Positions 30,984 through 38,656 of a stretch of DNA of 49,940 bases are shown here, piece by piece. The stretch spans positions 1 through 49,940 of the forward strand of contig NZ_QFHO01000032.1 in the NCBI RefSeq assembly GCF_004920835.1. Reading direction: 5' to 3'. How positions within the stretch are numbered: position 1 is the first letter of the stretch; every line of letters begins with the position of its first letter. Made by a program: the position numbers and the translations under genes. Under the pieces are notes generated by a model, which was not told the DNA's origin, made no database searches, and was given only the letters and a program-made list of their open reading frames with translations. Origin of the DNA: Stenotrophomonas maltophilia. Its GTDB lineage: Bacteria > Pseudomonadota > Gammaproteobacteria > Xanthomonadales > Xanthomonadaceae.

Positions 30984-33905
30984 TCAGTACTTCCAGGTCA
31001 GCGCCAGCCTCGCGGTACGGCCCGGGGCCGGCATCACGCCCAGCGCCAGCGGATCCAGGTAGTAGCGGTCGGTGACGTTGTCCACGCCCGCTTCCACCGA
31101 CAGCTGGTCGTTGAAGCTCCAGCTGGCGAACAGGTCGACCAGGGTAGTCGGCCGGTACAGCTGCTGGATCGCCGACAGGCCCACGTTCCAGTCCTTGTCC
31201 AGCTTGCTGATCGGGCCGGCGTTGTGGACCACGCGGGTACCGAAGGTCAGGCGTTCGTCGAACAGGCGCGAGCCCAGGGTCAGGTTGACCATGTAGCGCG
31301 GCGGGTTCTGGGTGTTGGTATACGAGCCCTCGAAGCCGCCGTCCACGCAGTTGGGCGTATTGGCCAGCTCATCGTTCTTGCGCTGCGCACCATAGGCACG
31401 GCGCTCGGCGGCGATGTCCGGTGCGCAGGTCTTGGCCTTGAAGTAGTAGTGCGCGGACAGATCAGCAAACACCTTGCCGCTGTCATAGCTGGACTGGAAC
31501 TCCATGCCCGAGACCTTGAACTGATCGACGTTGCGGATCAGGCCGGCCGACAGCGTGCGGTAGTCGCGGGTGATCAGATCGTCGATGCGGGTATCGAAGT
31601 AGGCCAGCTTCAGCGCCAGGCGGTCGCCGGCGGTGAACAGGTCGTAGCGGATGGTACTGGCACCGATTTCCCAGCTGCGCGCACGCTCCGGCTTCAGCTC
31701 GCCGACCGGCTTGGCGGCGGTGAACAGGCCCAGCGTGGTCTCGAACAGGCTCGGCAGCTTGGTGCCTTCGGCGTACTTCACGTAGACCATGGTGTCTTCG
31801 CTGAAGCGGTAGGCCACGCTGGCGGTCGGCGAGAACGCGGTGTCACGACGGCGGATCGGTTGCGACCAGGTCCAGCTGACCGGCACCTCCAGGTCCTGCG
31901 CCTTGCCGGCGTCGTAGAAGTTCCAGCCACCGATGTCGCCCACCGTACCCTTCTTGTACGGTGAAGCCAGCAGCGATGCCTGGGTGAAGTTGCCGTTGGC
32001 ATCCGGATACCAGTTCAGCAGCGCGATGCGTTTGGCACGCCACGACGGCAGCGCCGGGTTGCCGTTGAGCAGTTCGGTGTAGCGGTACTGGCCCTGCACC
32101 TCATAGGCATCGGGCGTGGCCAAGCGGTTGCGGTCCTGCACGTCCACCCGGTTCCAGCGGCCGCCGGCCAGCAGTTCCCAGTGCTCATCGGGCTGCCACT
32201 TCAGCGAGGCCACGGCACTGTATTCCTTGCGCTCGGCGTTGCGCAGGAAACGGTTGTTGATCAGATCGTCGTGCATGACCGGCCCCGAACTACCCGGCGC
32301 GATGTCTTCGTCGCTGTAGGACAGGCCGTAGTCGAGGGTGAACGCGCCGGCACGAGTGTCGAACTTCGAGGTATTGCTGGCATCCAGGCCGAAGCGCTTC
32401 TGTCGCAGCGGATTGCGGTAGGCATCCTTGTAGCCGGGGTCGCCACTGAAGCTGGGCGCGTCGTACCACTCGGTGCGTCGATCGAAGTACCACGGGGTGA
32501 TGCCGGTGAGGCTGTTGTACATCACGCTGTCGGTGTCGGTGTAGGCGGCATTGACGCGCAGGTCGATCAGCTCGCTGTCCGGGTTGAAGCGGTAACGCAG
32601 GGTGTAGCTGTCCATGTCAACGTGGCCCGGATCCCACTGCGGGATGCGGTCGCGATCCACACGGATGATCTGCGACGCCATGATCTCGCCGGCGGTGCCT
32701 TCGTAGCGGCGATAGCCTGCTTCCAGCGTCTGTGCATCGTCGATGCGCCAGGTGCCCTTGAGCAGCGCCGACTTCGAGCGCGCCGAGGTATTGAAGACCT
32801 CGGTACGCGGCGGATTCAGCGGTGCCAGCGTGCGCCGGGTCTGCGGGAAATCGTCGTAGCCGTGCTTTCCGGAGAAGTAGTTTCCATTGTCACGGTAGGC
32901 ATAGGCGGCGACCAGATCGAAACGATCCCAATGACCAGCCGCGGCGACGTTGAAGAACTGGCTGCCGGTGGCACTGCGATCGCTGCGCGGCGCGGCACTG
33001 TAGGAAGGCAGGTTGTTGGCACTGGCGTTGGCCAGGCCACCACGCACGCGTACGCCGAAGTCACGGCCTTCGCGCAGCACGTCGCCGATCTTCAGCGTTT
33101 CCATCTCGACCACGCCGCCGATGCCACCGGAGGCATTGGCCTGCAGGCTCGGGCCCTTGGTGATGGTCAGGCTGGAGATCAGGTCCGGATCGAGGTAGCT
33201 GCGCTGCGACTGGCCTGCGTAGCCTCGGTAGGTGTCCATGCTCGACTGGCCACCGTCGATGATCACCGGCACGCGGCCCTGGCCCTGGATACCACGGATG
33301 TTGACGTCGAAACCGTTGCCCACGCGCGGATCACCGGCGGTGACGCCGGCCACGCCCTTGACGATGTCGCCGTTGGAGGTACCGCGGAAGCGCTCCAGAT
33401 GCGTGCGATTGAGCGTGGTGGTGGAGCCCACGCTGCGGTAGCTGTCGAGCAGCCGCGCCTCATCGCTGGCCGCGCCACTGTCGACGCGGTCGCCGGCCAC
33501 GCTCAGCGTGTCGGTGACGATCACGCCGCTGTCGGCCTGCGCTGGGGATGCCGCCTCCAGGGTGACCGCATCGGCGCCGACCCGGCGCACCGCCAGGCCA
33601 CTGCCCTGCAGCAGGCGGGCCAGGGCCTCATCGGAAGACAGGTTGCCACTGACCGCGTGCGAGCTCACGCCCTGGGCCAGCGTAGCCGGATACACCACCT
33701 GCACGCCGGACTGGCGCATGTAGCTGCGCAGCGCTTCATCCAGCGGCTGCGCGGGAATGTCGAAACGCTGCATGGCCGCATGGCCGCTGGCGGCGTCCTG
33801 CGCCAATACGGACGATGGTGCGGCGCTGGCGAGGCCGGCAGCCAGCAACGCGATGCACAGGCGGGACGGGCGCAGCACGCGGCCCGGGCGATGGGAGTCG
33901 AACAT
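30984..33905 (-). CDS. Heme-type TonB-dependent receptor with STN domain
   Basis: This 973-residue outer-membrane receptor has a signal peptide of about 35 residues (ending SSVLA). An STN signalling domain follows at about 46-115 (FDIPAQPLDEALRSYMRQSGVQVVYP), then a TonB box near DTLSVAGD, a plug domain (VNIRGIQGQGRVPVIIDGGQ) and a 22-strand barrel ending in W-K-Y after RTARLALTW. The plug resembles hemoglobin/heme receptors. The FRAP-NPNL region is replaced by KLPSLFETTLG and ELKPERARSWE. STN with the adjacent FecR and FecI-type genes indicates transmembrane signalling on ligand binding. The substrate, heme or a hemophore complex, is inferred from the neighbours. Confidence 0.9.
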   Translation of the reverse strand: MFDSHRPGRVLRPSRLCIALLAAGLASAAPSSVLAQDAASGHAAMQRFDIPAQPLDEALRSYMRQSGVQVVYPATLAQGVSSHAVSGNLSSDEALARLLQGSGLAVRRVGADAVTLEAASPAQADSGVIVTDTLSVAGDRVDSGAASDEARLLDSYRSVGSTTTLNRTHLERFRGTSNGDIVKGVAGVTAGDPRVGNGFDVNIRGIQGQGRVPVIIDGGQSSMDTYRGYAGQSQRSYLDPDLISSLTITKGPSLQANASGGIGGVVEMETLKIGDVLREGRDFGVRVRGGLANASANNLPSYSAAPRSDRSATGSQFFNVAAAGHWDRFDLVAAYAYRDNGNYFSGKHGYDDFPQTRRTLAPLNPPRTEVFNTSARSKSALLKGTWRIDDAQTLEAGYRRYEGTAGEIMASQIIRVDRDRIPQWDPGHVDMDSYTLRYRFNPDSELIDLRVNAAYTDTDSVMYNSLTGITPWYFDRRTEWYDAPSFSGDPGYKDAYRNPLRQKRFGLDASNTSKFDTRAGAFTLDYGLSYSDEDIAPGSSGPVMHDDLINNRFLRNAERKEYSAVASLKWQPDEHWELLAGGRWNRVDVQDRNRLATPDAYEVQGQYRYTELLNGNPALPSWRAKRIALLNWYPDANGNFTQASLLASPYKKGTVGDIGGWNFYDAGKAQDLEVPVSWTWSQPIRRRDTAFSPTASVAYRFSEDTMVYVKYAEGTKLPSLFETTLGLFTAAKPVGELKPERARSWEIGASTIRYDLFTAGDRLALKLAYFDTRIDDLITRDYRTLSAGLIRNVDQFKVSGMEFQSSYDSGKVFADLSAHYYFKAKTCAPDIAAERRAYGAQRKNDELANTPNCVDGGFEGSYTNTQNPPRYMVNLTLGSRLFDERLTFGTRVVHNAGPISKLDKDWNVGLSAIQQLYRPTTLVDLFASWSFNDQLSVEAGVDNVTDRYYLDPLALGVMPAPGRTARLALTWKY

Positions 33906-34054
33906 GGGGGAACCTGTCAGGTAATCGGAGCCGCGGGCGCGGCGTCATCCGCGGCAGGCGCGGACACGGCGACGTACGTGGCGGCGGCGGGTACGTTCGC
34001 GGGGTAAGACGGATGGGGTGGCGACAACCCCAAGGGAGATTCGCGGTCGCGATG

Positions 34055-34110
34055 GGTGCCGACCGTTGGTCGGCTGGTTGCAGTGGTGGGTTCCGACCGT
34101 TGGTCGGCAC
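34055..34110. repeat. Two related hairpins upstream of the receptor gene
   Basis: GTGCCGACC-GTTGGTCGGC at about 34056-34074 and TTCCGACC-GTTGGTCGGCAC at about 34091-34110 share the same stem. They lie between the fecR-type gene and the receptor gene and could attenuate read-through. The rest of 33906-34129 shows nothing else I can support. Confidence 0.6.
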
Positions 34111-34129
34111 ACCGGGGAATGGCGGGGAT

Positions 34130-35068
34130 CTACTGATGGACGATGGCGACCCCGAGCGGCAGGCGGGTGACCTGCAAACCTGCCGTTGCCGCCAGCGCGT
34201 CCAGCGCCTGTTCCGGACGATCGATGCGCAACGCCGCACTGACCGCCGGCAACCGCGACAGATCACCGCGTACAAAGGTCGGGCCGGCACGATAGCGCCC
34301 CACCCCTCGCACCGCGTCGGCGACGCTGGCCTGCTCCAGCAACAGCTCACCCTGCCGCCAGGCGCCGACGCTGTCAGCGGCCACGTCATCGAGCCGCGTC
34401 ACGCCACTGCGCTCGCCATAGACCGCACGCTGCCCCACCTGCAGATAGGTCCAGCCACCGTCGGCCGGGCTGGCCACACGCACCCTGCCCTGCCCGACCT
34501 GGGTTTCCACCCGGTCATCGCCTCGCGCAACGGTGAACGCGGTGGAGATATCCTCAACCACGCCATTGCCGGCACGCACGCTGAAACGCCGCTGCGCGTC
34601 CGGACTGACCTCGAACCAGGCGCGGCCACGCAGCAGCTCGATCTGGCGCGCATTCGCATCGAAGCGCACGGCGATCGCGCTGTCGGCATCCAGCACCGCG
34701 CGACTGCCATCGGGCAGCTGCACGTTCTTTACGACATGCGTGCTTCGATGGTCGGCCTGCGCACGCAGCCAGGCTTCCGGCCACACCACCAGCATCGCCA
34801 GCGCCGCAGCGGCGGCCATCGCCCACCGCAGGCGCTGCGGCCGGCGCCGCACGATCGTCGCGGCCTGTGGCGGACGCGGCCCGGCACTGCGCCACAGCAC
34901 ACGCTCGTGCTCGAAGGCACGACGATGCCCCGGCAGTGCCAGCCAGCACTCGAAGTCGCGCATGCGCGCATCACTGATGTCGCCCGACGCCAACCACGCG
35001 ATCCAGCCCCGGGCCTGTTCGGCCAGGGCATCGTCGTTGGCGGCGGGCAGCGTGTTCGGCGGGCTCAT
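34130..35068 (-). CDS. FecR family anti-sigma factor
   Basis: This 312-residue single-pass inner-membrane protein starts with a cytosolic DUF4880-type domain (EQARGWIAWLASGDISDARMRDFECWLALPGHRRAFEHERVLW). A helix lies near residues 84-100 (MAAAAALAMLVVWPEAWL). The periplasmic FecR domain follows (VQLPDGSRAVLDADSAIAVRF, ARQIELLRGRAWFEVSPD) and a C-terminal secretin/STN-like part that would touch the receptor. The ATG at 35068 is preferred; a TTG at 35092 is possible. It lies between the sigma factor and the receptor genes, as in Fec-type systems. Confidence 0.92.
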   Translation of the reverse strand: MSPPNTLPAANDDALAEQARGWIAWLASGDISDARMRDFECWLALPGHRRAFEHERVLWRSAGPRPPQAATIVRRRPQRLRWAMAAAAALAMLVVWPEAWLRAQADHRSTHVVKNVQLPDGSRAVLDADSAIAVRFDANARQIELLRGRAWFEVSPDAQRRFSVRAGNGVVEDISTAFTVARGDDRVETQVGQGRVRVASPADGGWTYLQVGQRAVYGERSGVTRLDDVAADSVGAWRQGELLLEQASVADAVRGVGRYRAGPTFVRGDLSRLPAVSAALRIDRPEQALDALAATAGLQVTRLPLGVAIVHQ

Positions 35069-35172
35069 CGGCTGGCAGAGAGGCGCATTCAAGCGCGGGC
35101 AGAGGAACTAGACCGCATGCACGGTCCAGTAATCAAGACGTTTCAGCGAAGGCCTGCCCCAAGCCGGGTCGA

Positions 35173-35673
35173 TCATCGGCCGCTGCGCGCCCAGGCCAGG
35201 CGTTGCAGCGCGGAGCGCACGTGGTTTTCGACAGTGGTCACCGACACGCCGAGGCGGCGTGCGATCTCGGCCTGGGTCAGGCCCTGCAGGCGGTTGAGGC
35301 GGAAAATGGTGCGGGTCGGCTCCGGCAGGTGGCCGGCGGCATCCAGCACCCGCTGCAGTTCGTCCTGTGCCATCGCCTGCTCTTCGGTCGAGATCACCTC
35401 GTCCGGCCCCCACAGGTAATGGTCTGCGAGCAGGCGGTTGCGGCGGGTCGATTCGCGGCCGTGGTCAGTGGCCAGGTTGGCGGCCAGCCGGTACAGATAG
35501 GCCCGTGGGTTGTCGATGGCCTGGCTGTCGTCGACCCCACGTGCCTTGAACCACACCGCCTGGATCACGTCTTCGGCGCCGTTGTCGCCCCCCAGGATGC
35601 GCTGCACCCGGCGCAGCAGTGCCGGCCGCTCGCGGATCAGCAGTTCGGTGAGGGTGGCGGCATTGGAGGACAT
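35173..35673 (-). CDS. FecI-type ECF sigma factor
   Basis: This 166-residue sigma-70 family protein has region 2 at about 15-80 (RVQRILGGDNGAEDVIQAVWFKARG) and region 4 at about 105-160 (IFRLNRLQGLTQAEIARRLGVSVTTVENHVRSALQRL). It should direct RNA polymerase to the receptor promoter when the STN signal reaches FecR. It is the first gene of the sigma-antisigma-receptor set. A promoter with Fur-like half-sites lies 48-76 bases upstream. Confidence 0.94.
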   Translation of the reverse strand: MSSNAATLTELLIRERPALLRRVQRILGGDNGAEDVIQAVWFKARGVDDSQAIDNPRAYLYRLAANLATDHGRESTRRNRLLADHYLWGPDEVISTEEQAMAQDELQRVLDAAGHLPEPTRTIFRLNRLQGLTQAEIARRLGVSVTTVENHVRSALQRLAWARSGR

Positions 35674-35720
35674 GCGCGAGGCCGGGAGGACAGACGGAAG
35701 GCGCCGCGCATGCTACTCCG

Positions 35721-35749
35721 TTAATGCGAATCAGTCACGTTCTCATCAA
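35721..35749 (-). promoter_or_regulatory. Promoter with Fur-like half-sites before the sigma gene
   Basis: On the minus strand TTGATG (35744-35749) and CATTAA (35721-35726) are 17 bases apart, a fair -35/-10 pair. The same stretch contains ATGAGAA and GATTCGCATT, which look like two Fur half-sites separated by a few extra bases. Iron control is expected for such genes; the site is not a textbook match. Confidence 0.45.
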
Positions 35750-36219
35750 TGGATGCACTCGGTCAGGCCGTCATAGGCGCTCTGCGACGTGCCCGGCAGC
35801 GGATCGTGCAGCGGATTGCGAGCCGCCAGCGCGGCATGGAAGGCCTCCACCCCGGTGCCCGGCATGAGCGGCAGCCGGCACAGCCAGGTCGGCTGCCGGG
35901 CCACGATCGTGCCATCGTTGCGGGAGACCTCCAGATCACTGGCGGCAAATGCCCACAGGCACTCCTGGATGGTGCCGCGCACCGCATCGACCGAGCAGCG
36001 CAGGCGCAGGGCACGGATGTCGCTGTACTCGCCCTCGCAGAAGGTGTCGCCACAGATGGCGTCGAAACCATGCTGCAACCGGCCTTCCAGGGCGAAGAAG
36101 CGGTCCCAGTTGGCCTCCTGGTGCGGGTAGTCGATCAGATCGACATAGGGAAACGCCTGTACCGACGGCGCCATCAGCAGCGCGCAGGTCAGGCCGATCG
36201 GCAGGGCAGACACTTTCAT
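35746..36219 (-). CDS. Uncharacterised secreted protein
   Basis: This 157-residue protein has a signal peptide, MKVSALPIGLTCALLMAPSVQA, probably cut after VQA. The mature protein has six Cys (ICGDTFCEG, LRCSVD, IQECLW, WLCRLP, TECIH), so disulfides are likely. I do not recognise the family. It lies upstream of the sigma gene on the same strand (72 bases apart), and the sigma promoter overlaps its last bases. It may be unrelated to the heme locus. The ATG at 36219 has GGAG upstream. Confidence 0.8.
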   Translation of the reverse strand: MKVSALPIGLTCALLMAPSVQAFPYVDLIDYPHQEANWDRFFALEGRLQHGFDAICGDTFCEGEYSDIRALRLRCSVDAVRGTIQECLWAFAASDLEVSRNDGTIVARQPTWLCRLPLMPGTGVEAFHAALAARNPLHDPLPGTSQSAYDGLTECIH

Positions 36220-36335
36220 GCGGGAGCTCCTCGGGAAGAGGGTTCCAGCCTGCACCCGGCGTCCCGACAACCCCATCGGGCAACACCTCCCGCAAGGGTG
36301 GGCCACTGCCGCGCCGTGCTGTCGGCCCCGCCCCC

Positions 36336-36363
36336 TGCACAGCGCCCGGCAAAGGCATAAAAT
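36336..36363 (+). promoter_or_regulatory. Probable promoter of ppa
   Basis: TGCACA (36336-36341) and TAAAAT (36358-36363) are 16 bases apart. The leader that follows could fold GGGGG (near 36365) onto CCCCC (near 36385) just before the ribosome-binding site GGAG. Confidence 0.5.
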
Positions 36364-36403
36364 GGGGGGCTATCCGTCTATATCCCCCACCTGGAGCACG
36401 ACC

Positions 36404-36940
36404 ATGGGTCTGGAACTCGTCTCGCCCGGCAAGAACCCGCCGGAAGAAATCAACGTCATCATCGAGATCCCGAAGGACTCGGAGCCGGTGAAGTACGAAG
36501 TGGACAAGGAAACCGGCGCGATCTTCGTCGACCGTATCCTGTCGACCCCGATGCGCTACCCGTGCAACTACGGCTACGTGCCAAGCACCCTGTGCGGCGA
36601 CGGCGACCCGGCCGACGTGCTGGTGGTGCTGCCGCTGCCGCTGGTACCGGGCTCGGTCGTGCGCTGCCGTCCGGTCGGCGTGCTGAAGATGAGCGATGAG
36701 GCAGGCAGCGACGAGAAGATCCTGGCCGTGCCGGTCTCGAAGATCTTCAGTGGCTACGCCCACGTGGAAGACATCGCCCAGGTGTCCAGCCACTGGCTGG
36801 AGCGCATCGGCCACTTCTTCGAGCACTACAAGGACCTGGAGAAGGGCAAGTGGGTCAAGCTGGACGGTTGGGGCGGCGCCGCTGAGGCCAAGCAGATCCT
36901 GATCGAGGCGCACCAGCGCCATCTCGACAGCAAGGCCTGA
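36404..36940 (+). CDS. ppa: Inorganic pyrophosphatase
   Basis: This 178-residue soluble family-I enzyme hydrolyses PPi to phosphate with Mg2+. Seen are the N-terminal IEIPKDSEPVKYEVDKETGAI, RYPCNYGYVPSTLCGDGDPADVLV with the metal-binding Asp residues, and the C-terminal EHYKDLEKGKWVKLDGWG. The length is typical of bacterial family-I PPases. It is a single gene with its own promoter. It is the third PPi-handling enzyme in this window, after pfkA and hppA. Confidence 0.97.
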   Translation: MGLELVSPGKNPPEEINVIIEIPKDSEPVKYEVDKETGAIFVDRILSTPMRYPCNYGYVPSTLCGDGDPADVLVVLPLPLVPGSVVRCRPVGVLKMSDEAGSDEKILAVPVSKIFSGYAHVEDIAQVSSHWLERIGHFFEHYKDLEKGKWVKLDGWGGAAEAKQILIEAHQRHLDSKA

Positions 36941-36951
36941 GCCTGAACCGG

Positions 36952-36980
36952 ATCGCTCCGGCGCAGGCCGTCGGAGCGAT
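36952..36980 (+). terminator. Possible terminator after ppa
   Basis: ATCGCTCCG pairs with CGGAGCGAT around an 11-base loop, 12 bases after the stop. The T-run is poor. A second small hairpin, CGGCAC/GTGCCG, follows at about 37003-37021. Confidence 0.45.
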
Positions 36981-37091
36981 GCGGGTCACGTTTCATGACT
37001 GCGGCACATCACACGTGCCGCCGTATTAGGTAAATTGCGTCACTTCACACGTCGTCGACATCCATCGTCGAGACAGCCAGGGGAATGTGTC

Positions 37092-38213
37092 GTGCGTATT
37101 CTGCTTGTTGGGGATGCAGCCAGCCTGCCGGCCGAGCTGACCGAATTCATTGCCGATCTTGGGGAAGACTGGCAGCCGCTGACCGCCACCGATGGCCAGA
37201 CCGCGATGACCGCGGTGGCTACGCAGGGCGTGGATGCGGTGATTGTCTGTCCGCAGTTGCCGGACCTCAATGCAACCACGTTGCTCGGCCAGATCCGGAC
37301 GCTGCGCCCGGAAACCATCCGTATCGCACTGGTGGATGCCCAGCATGGCAACCGTCCGCCGCCGGCGCGCCTGATCGGTGTCGCCCACCGCTTCCTGCCA
37401 CTGCCGCTGGCGCCGGAAGTGCTGCTGGAGGCACTGACCAGCCTGGAAGAGCTGCGCGAGGTACTGGACAGCCCCCGTCTGCGCGGTGCCATCGGCCGCA
37501 TCGAGAAGCTGCCGTCGCCGCCGCACCTGTACCTGAGCCTGACCCAGGCGCTGGAACACGACGACGATGCCGACAGCGCCGACGTGGCCAAGCTGGTTGC
37601 CGCCGATCCCGCGATTGCCGCCAAGGTGCTGCAGCTTTCGAACTCGGCGTTCTTCAGCCAGGGCCGCACCATTGCCGACCTGCGCACGGCGGTGACACGC
37701 CTCGGCCTGTCGACGCTGCGCGACCTGGTACTGGCCAGCGAAGTGTTCTCGGCACCGACGTTGTCCACGGCCGAACGCAACTCGCTGCAGCAACGTGCCC
37801 TGCTCGCCTCGCGGCTGGCCGCACGCCTGCTGCCCGAATCCAGTGCCGAACTGGGCGCAACCGCCGCGCTGCTGGCCGATATCGGCCTGCTGCTGCCGGG
37901 TGTACGCAACGAGCGCACCGAGCCGTCGCTGGCTGGCGACGCGCGCCCAGGCCACGCCGAAGCCGGCGCCTACCTGCTGGGCCTGTGGGGACTGCCGATG
38001 CCGATCATCGAAGCGGTGGCGTTCCATCTGCAGCCACAGCGTGCCAGCACCCGCAGCTTCTGGGTGACCGGCGCGGTGCATGTGGCACTGGCACTGGTCA
38101 ATGGCGACCCGGTGGACGAGGACTACCTGCAGCGCGCGGGCGTACTCAACAAGCTGCCGCAGTGGCGCGAGCATGCCAATGCGTTGATGGGACTGATTCC
38201 AGGAGAGGCCTGA
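37092..38213 (+). CDS. HDOD domain protein with degenerate receiver domain
   Basis: This 373-residue cytosolic protein has a receiver-like fold at residues 1-118 and an HDOD domain at about 125-330 (LAADPAIAAKVLQLSNSAFFS follows the usual HDOD helix pattern). The receiver lacks the phosphorylation set: the acceptor Asp position reads VIVCPQLPD with Cys, the first acidic pair is VGD, and the switch Lys is Leu in FLPLPLAP. The receiver is therefore probably a binding module, not a phosphoacceptor. The GTG at 37092 with AGGGGA upstream is the start; in-frame codons before it are not receiver-like. HDOD proteins often act in signalling or c-di-GMP-linked control. Confidence 0.88.
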   Translation: MRILLVGDAASLPAELTEFIADLGEDWQPLTATDGQTAMTAVATQGVDAVIVCPQLPDLNATTLLGQIRTLRPETIRIALVDAQHGNRPPPARLIGVAHRFLPLPLAPEVLLEALTSLEELREVLDSPRLRGAIGRIEKLPSPPHLYLSLTQALEHDDDADSADVAKLVAADPAIAAKVLQLSNSAFFSQGRTIADLRTAVTRLGLSTLRDLVLASEVFSAPTLSTAERNSLQQRALLASRLAARLLPESSAELGATAALLADIGLLLPGVRNERTEPSLAGDARPGHAEAGAYLLGLWGLPMPIIEAVAFHLQPQRASTRSFWVTGAVHVALALVNGDPVDEDYLQRAGVLNKLPQWREHANALMGLIPGEA

Positions 38214-38240
38214 GTCTCTCCATCACACTGGCAGGACCAA

Positions 38241-38272
38241 TAAAAGGCGCGCCTGCAAAGGCGCGCCTTTTA
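38241..38272. terminator. Bidirectional terminator, 14-bp perfect stem
   Basis: TAAAAGGCGCGCCT pairs with AGGCGCGCCTTTTA around a GCAA tetraloop. T-runs exist on both strands, so it can stop the HDOD gene and the convergent small gene. Confidence 0.88.
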
Positions 38273-38276
38273 TGCA

Positions 38277-38486
38277 TCAACGCGCGCCGCAGGCGTCCTG
38301 CACGCAATGACGATACTGCAGATCGCACAGCACCTTCGACTTGCCTGCGGCCAGGCACTGCTGCCGGAACTCTTCGCAGTAGAGTCCACCACCGCAGACG
38401 CCACCGGTCTGGGCGAACACCGCCCCCACCAATGTTGCATAGATCAGTGCAGCAGCAGACAGTTTGTGCAACAGCGTGCTCTTCAT
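38277..38486 (-). CDS. Small Cys-rich secreted protein
   Basis: This 69-residue precursor has a signal peptide MKSTLLHKLSAAALIYATLVGAVFA, cut probably after VFA. The mature peptide of about 44 residues carries six Cys (GGVCGGGLYCEEFRQQC, KVLCDLQYRHCVQDAC), enough for three disulfides. I recognise no family. The ATG at 38486 is preferred over one four codons earlier. It shares a terminator with the HDOD gene. It is short, but signal peptide and Cys pattern support it. Confidence 0.72.
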   Translation of the reverse strand: MKSTLLHKLSAAALIYATLVGAVFAQTGGVCGGGLYCEEFRQQCLAAGKSKVLCDLQYRHCVQDACGAR

Positions 38487-38656
38487 CGCTCTCTCCATGT
38501 GCAGGCGTCCGGAAGTGGACCCCTTAACTGTGTTGATTACGACACAGCAGGATCGTGACTTCGCTCACCTTCCAACATGCTTCGGAGTTTCCCTACAAAA
38601 GAAGAGGGCGGACCTTGCGGCCCGCCCTCCTGTTACTGCGATTGCACTTCGAACTA

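Noticed and set aside
32181..34007. Long plus-strand frame opposite the heme receptor
   Set aside because: No domain and no ribosome-binding site; the receptor on the other strand is certain.
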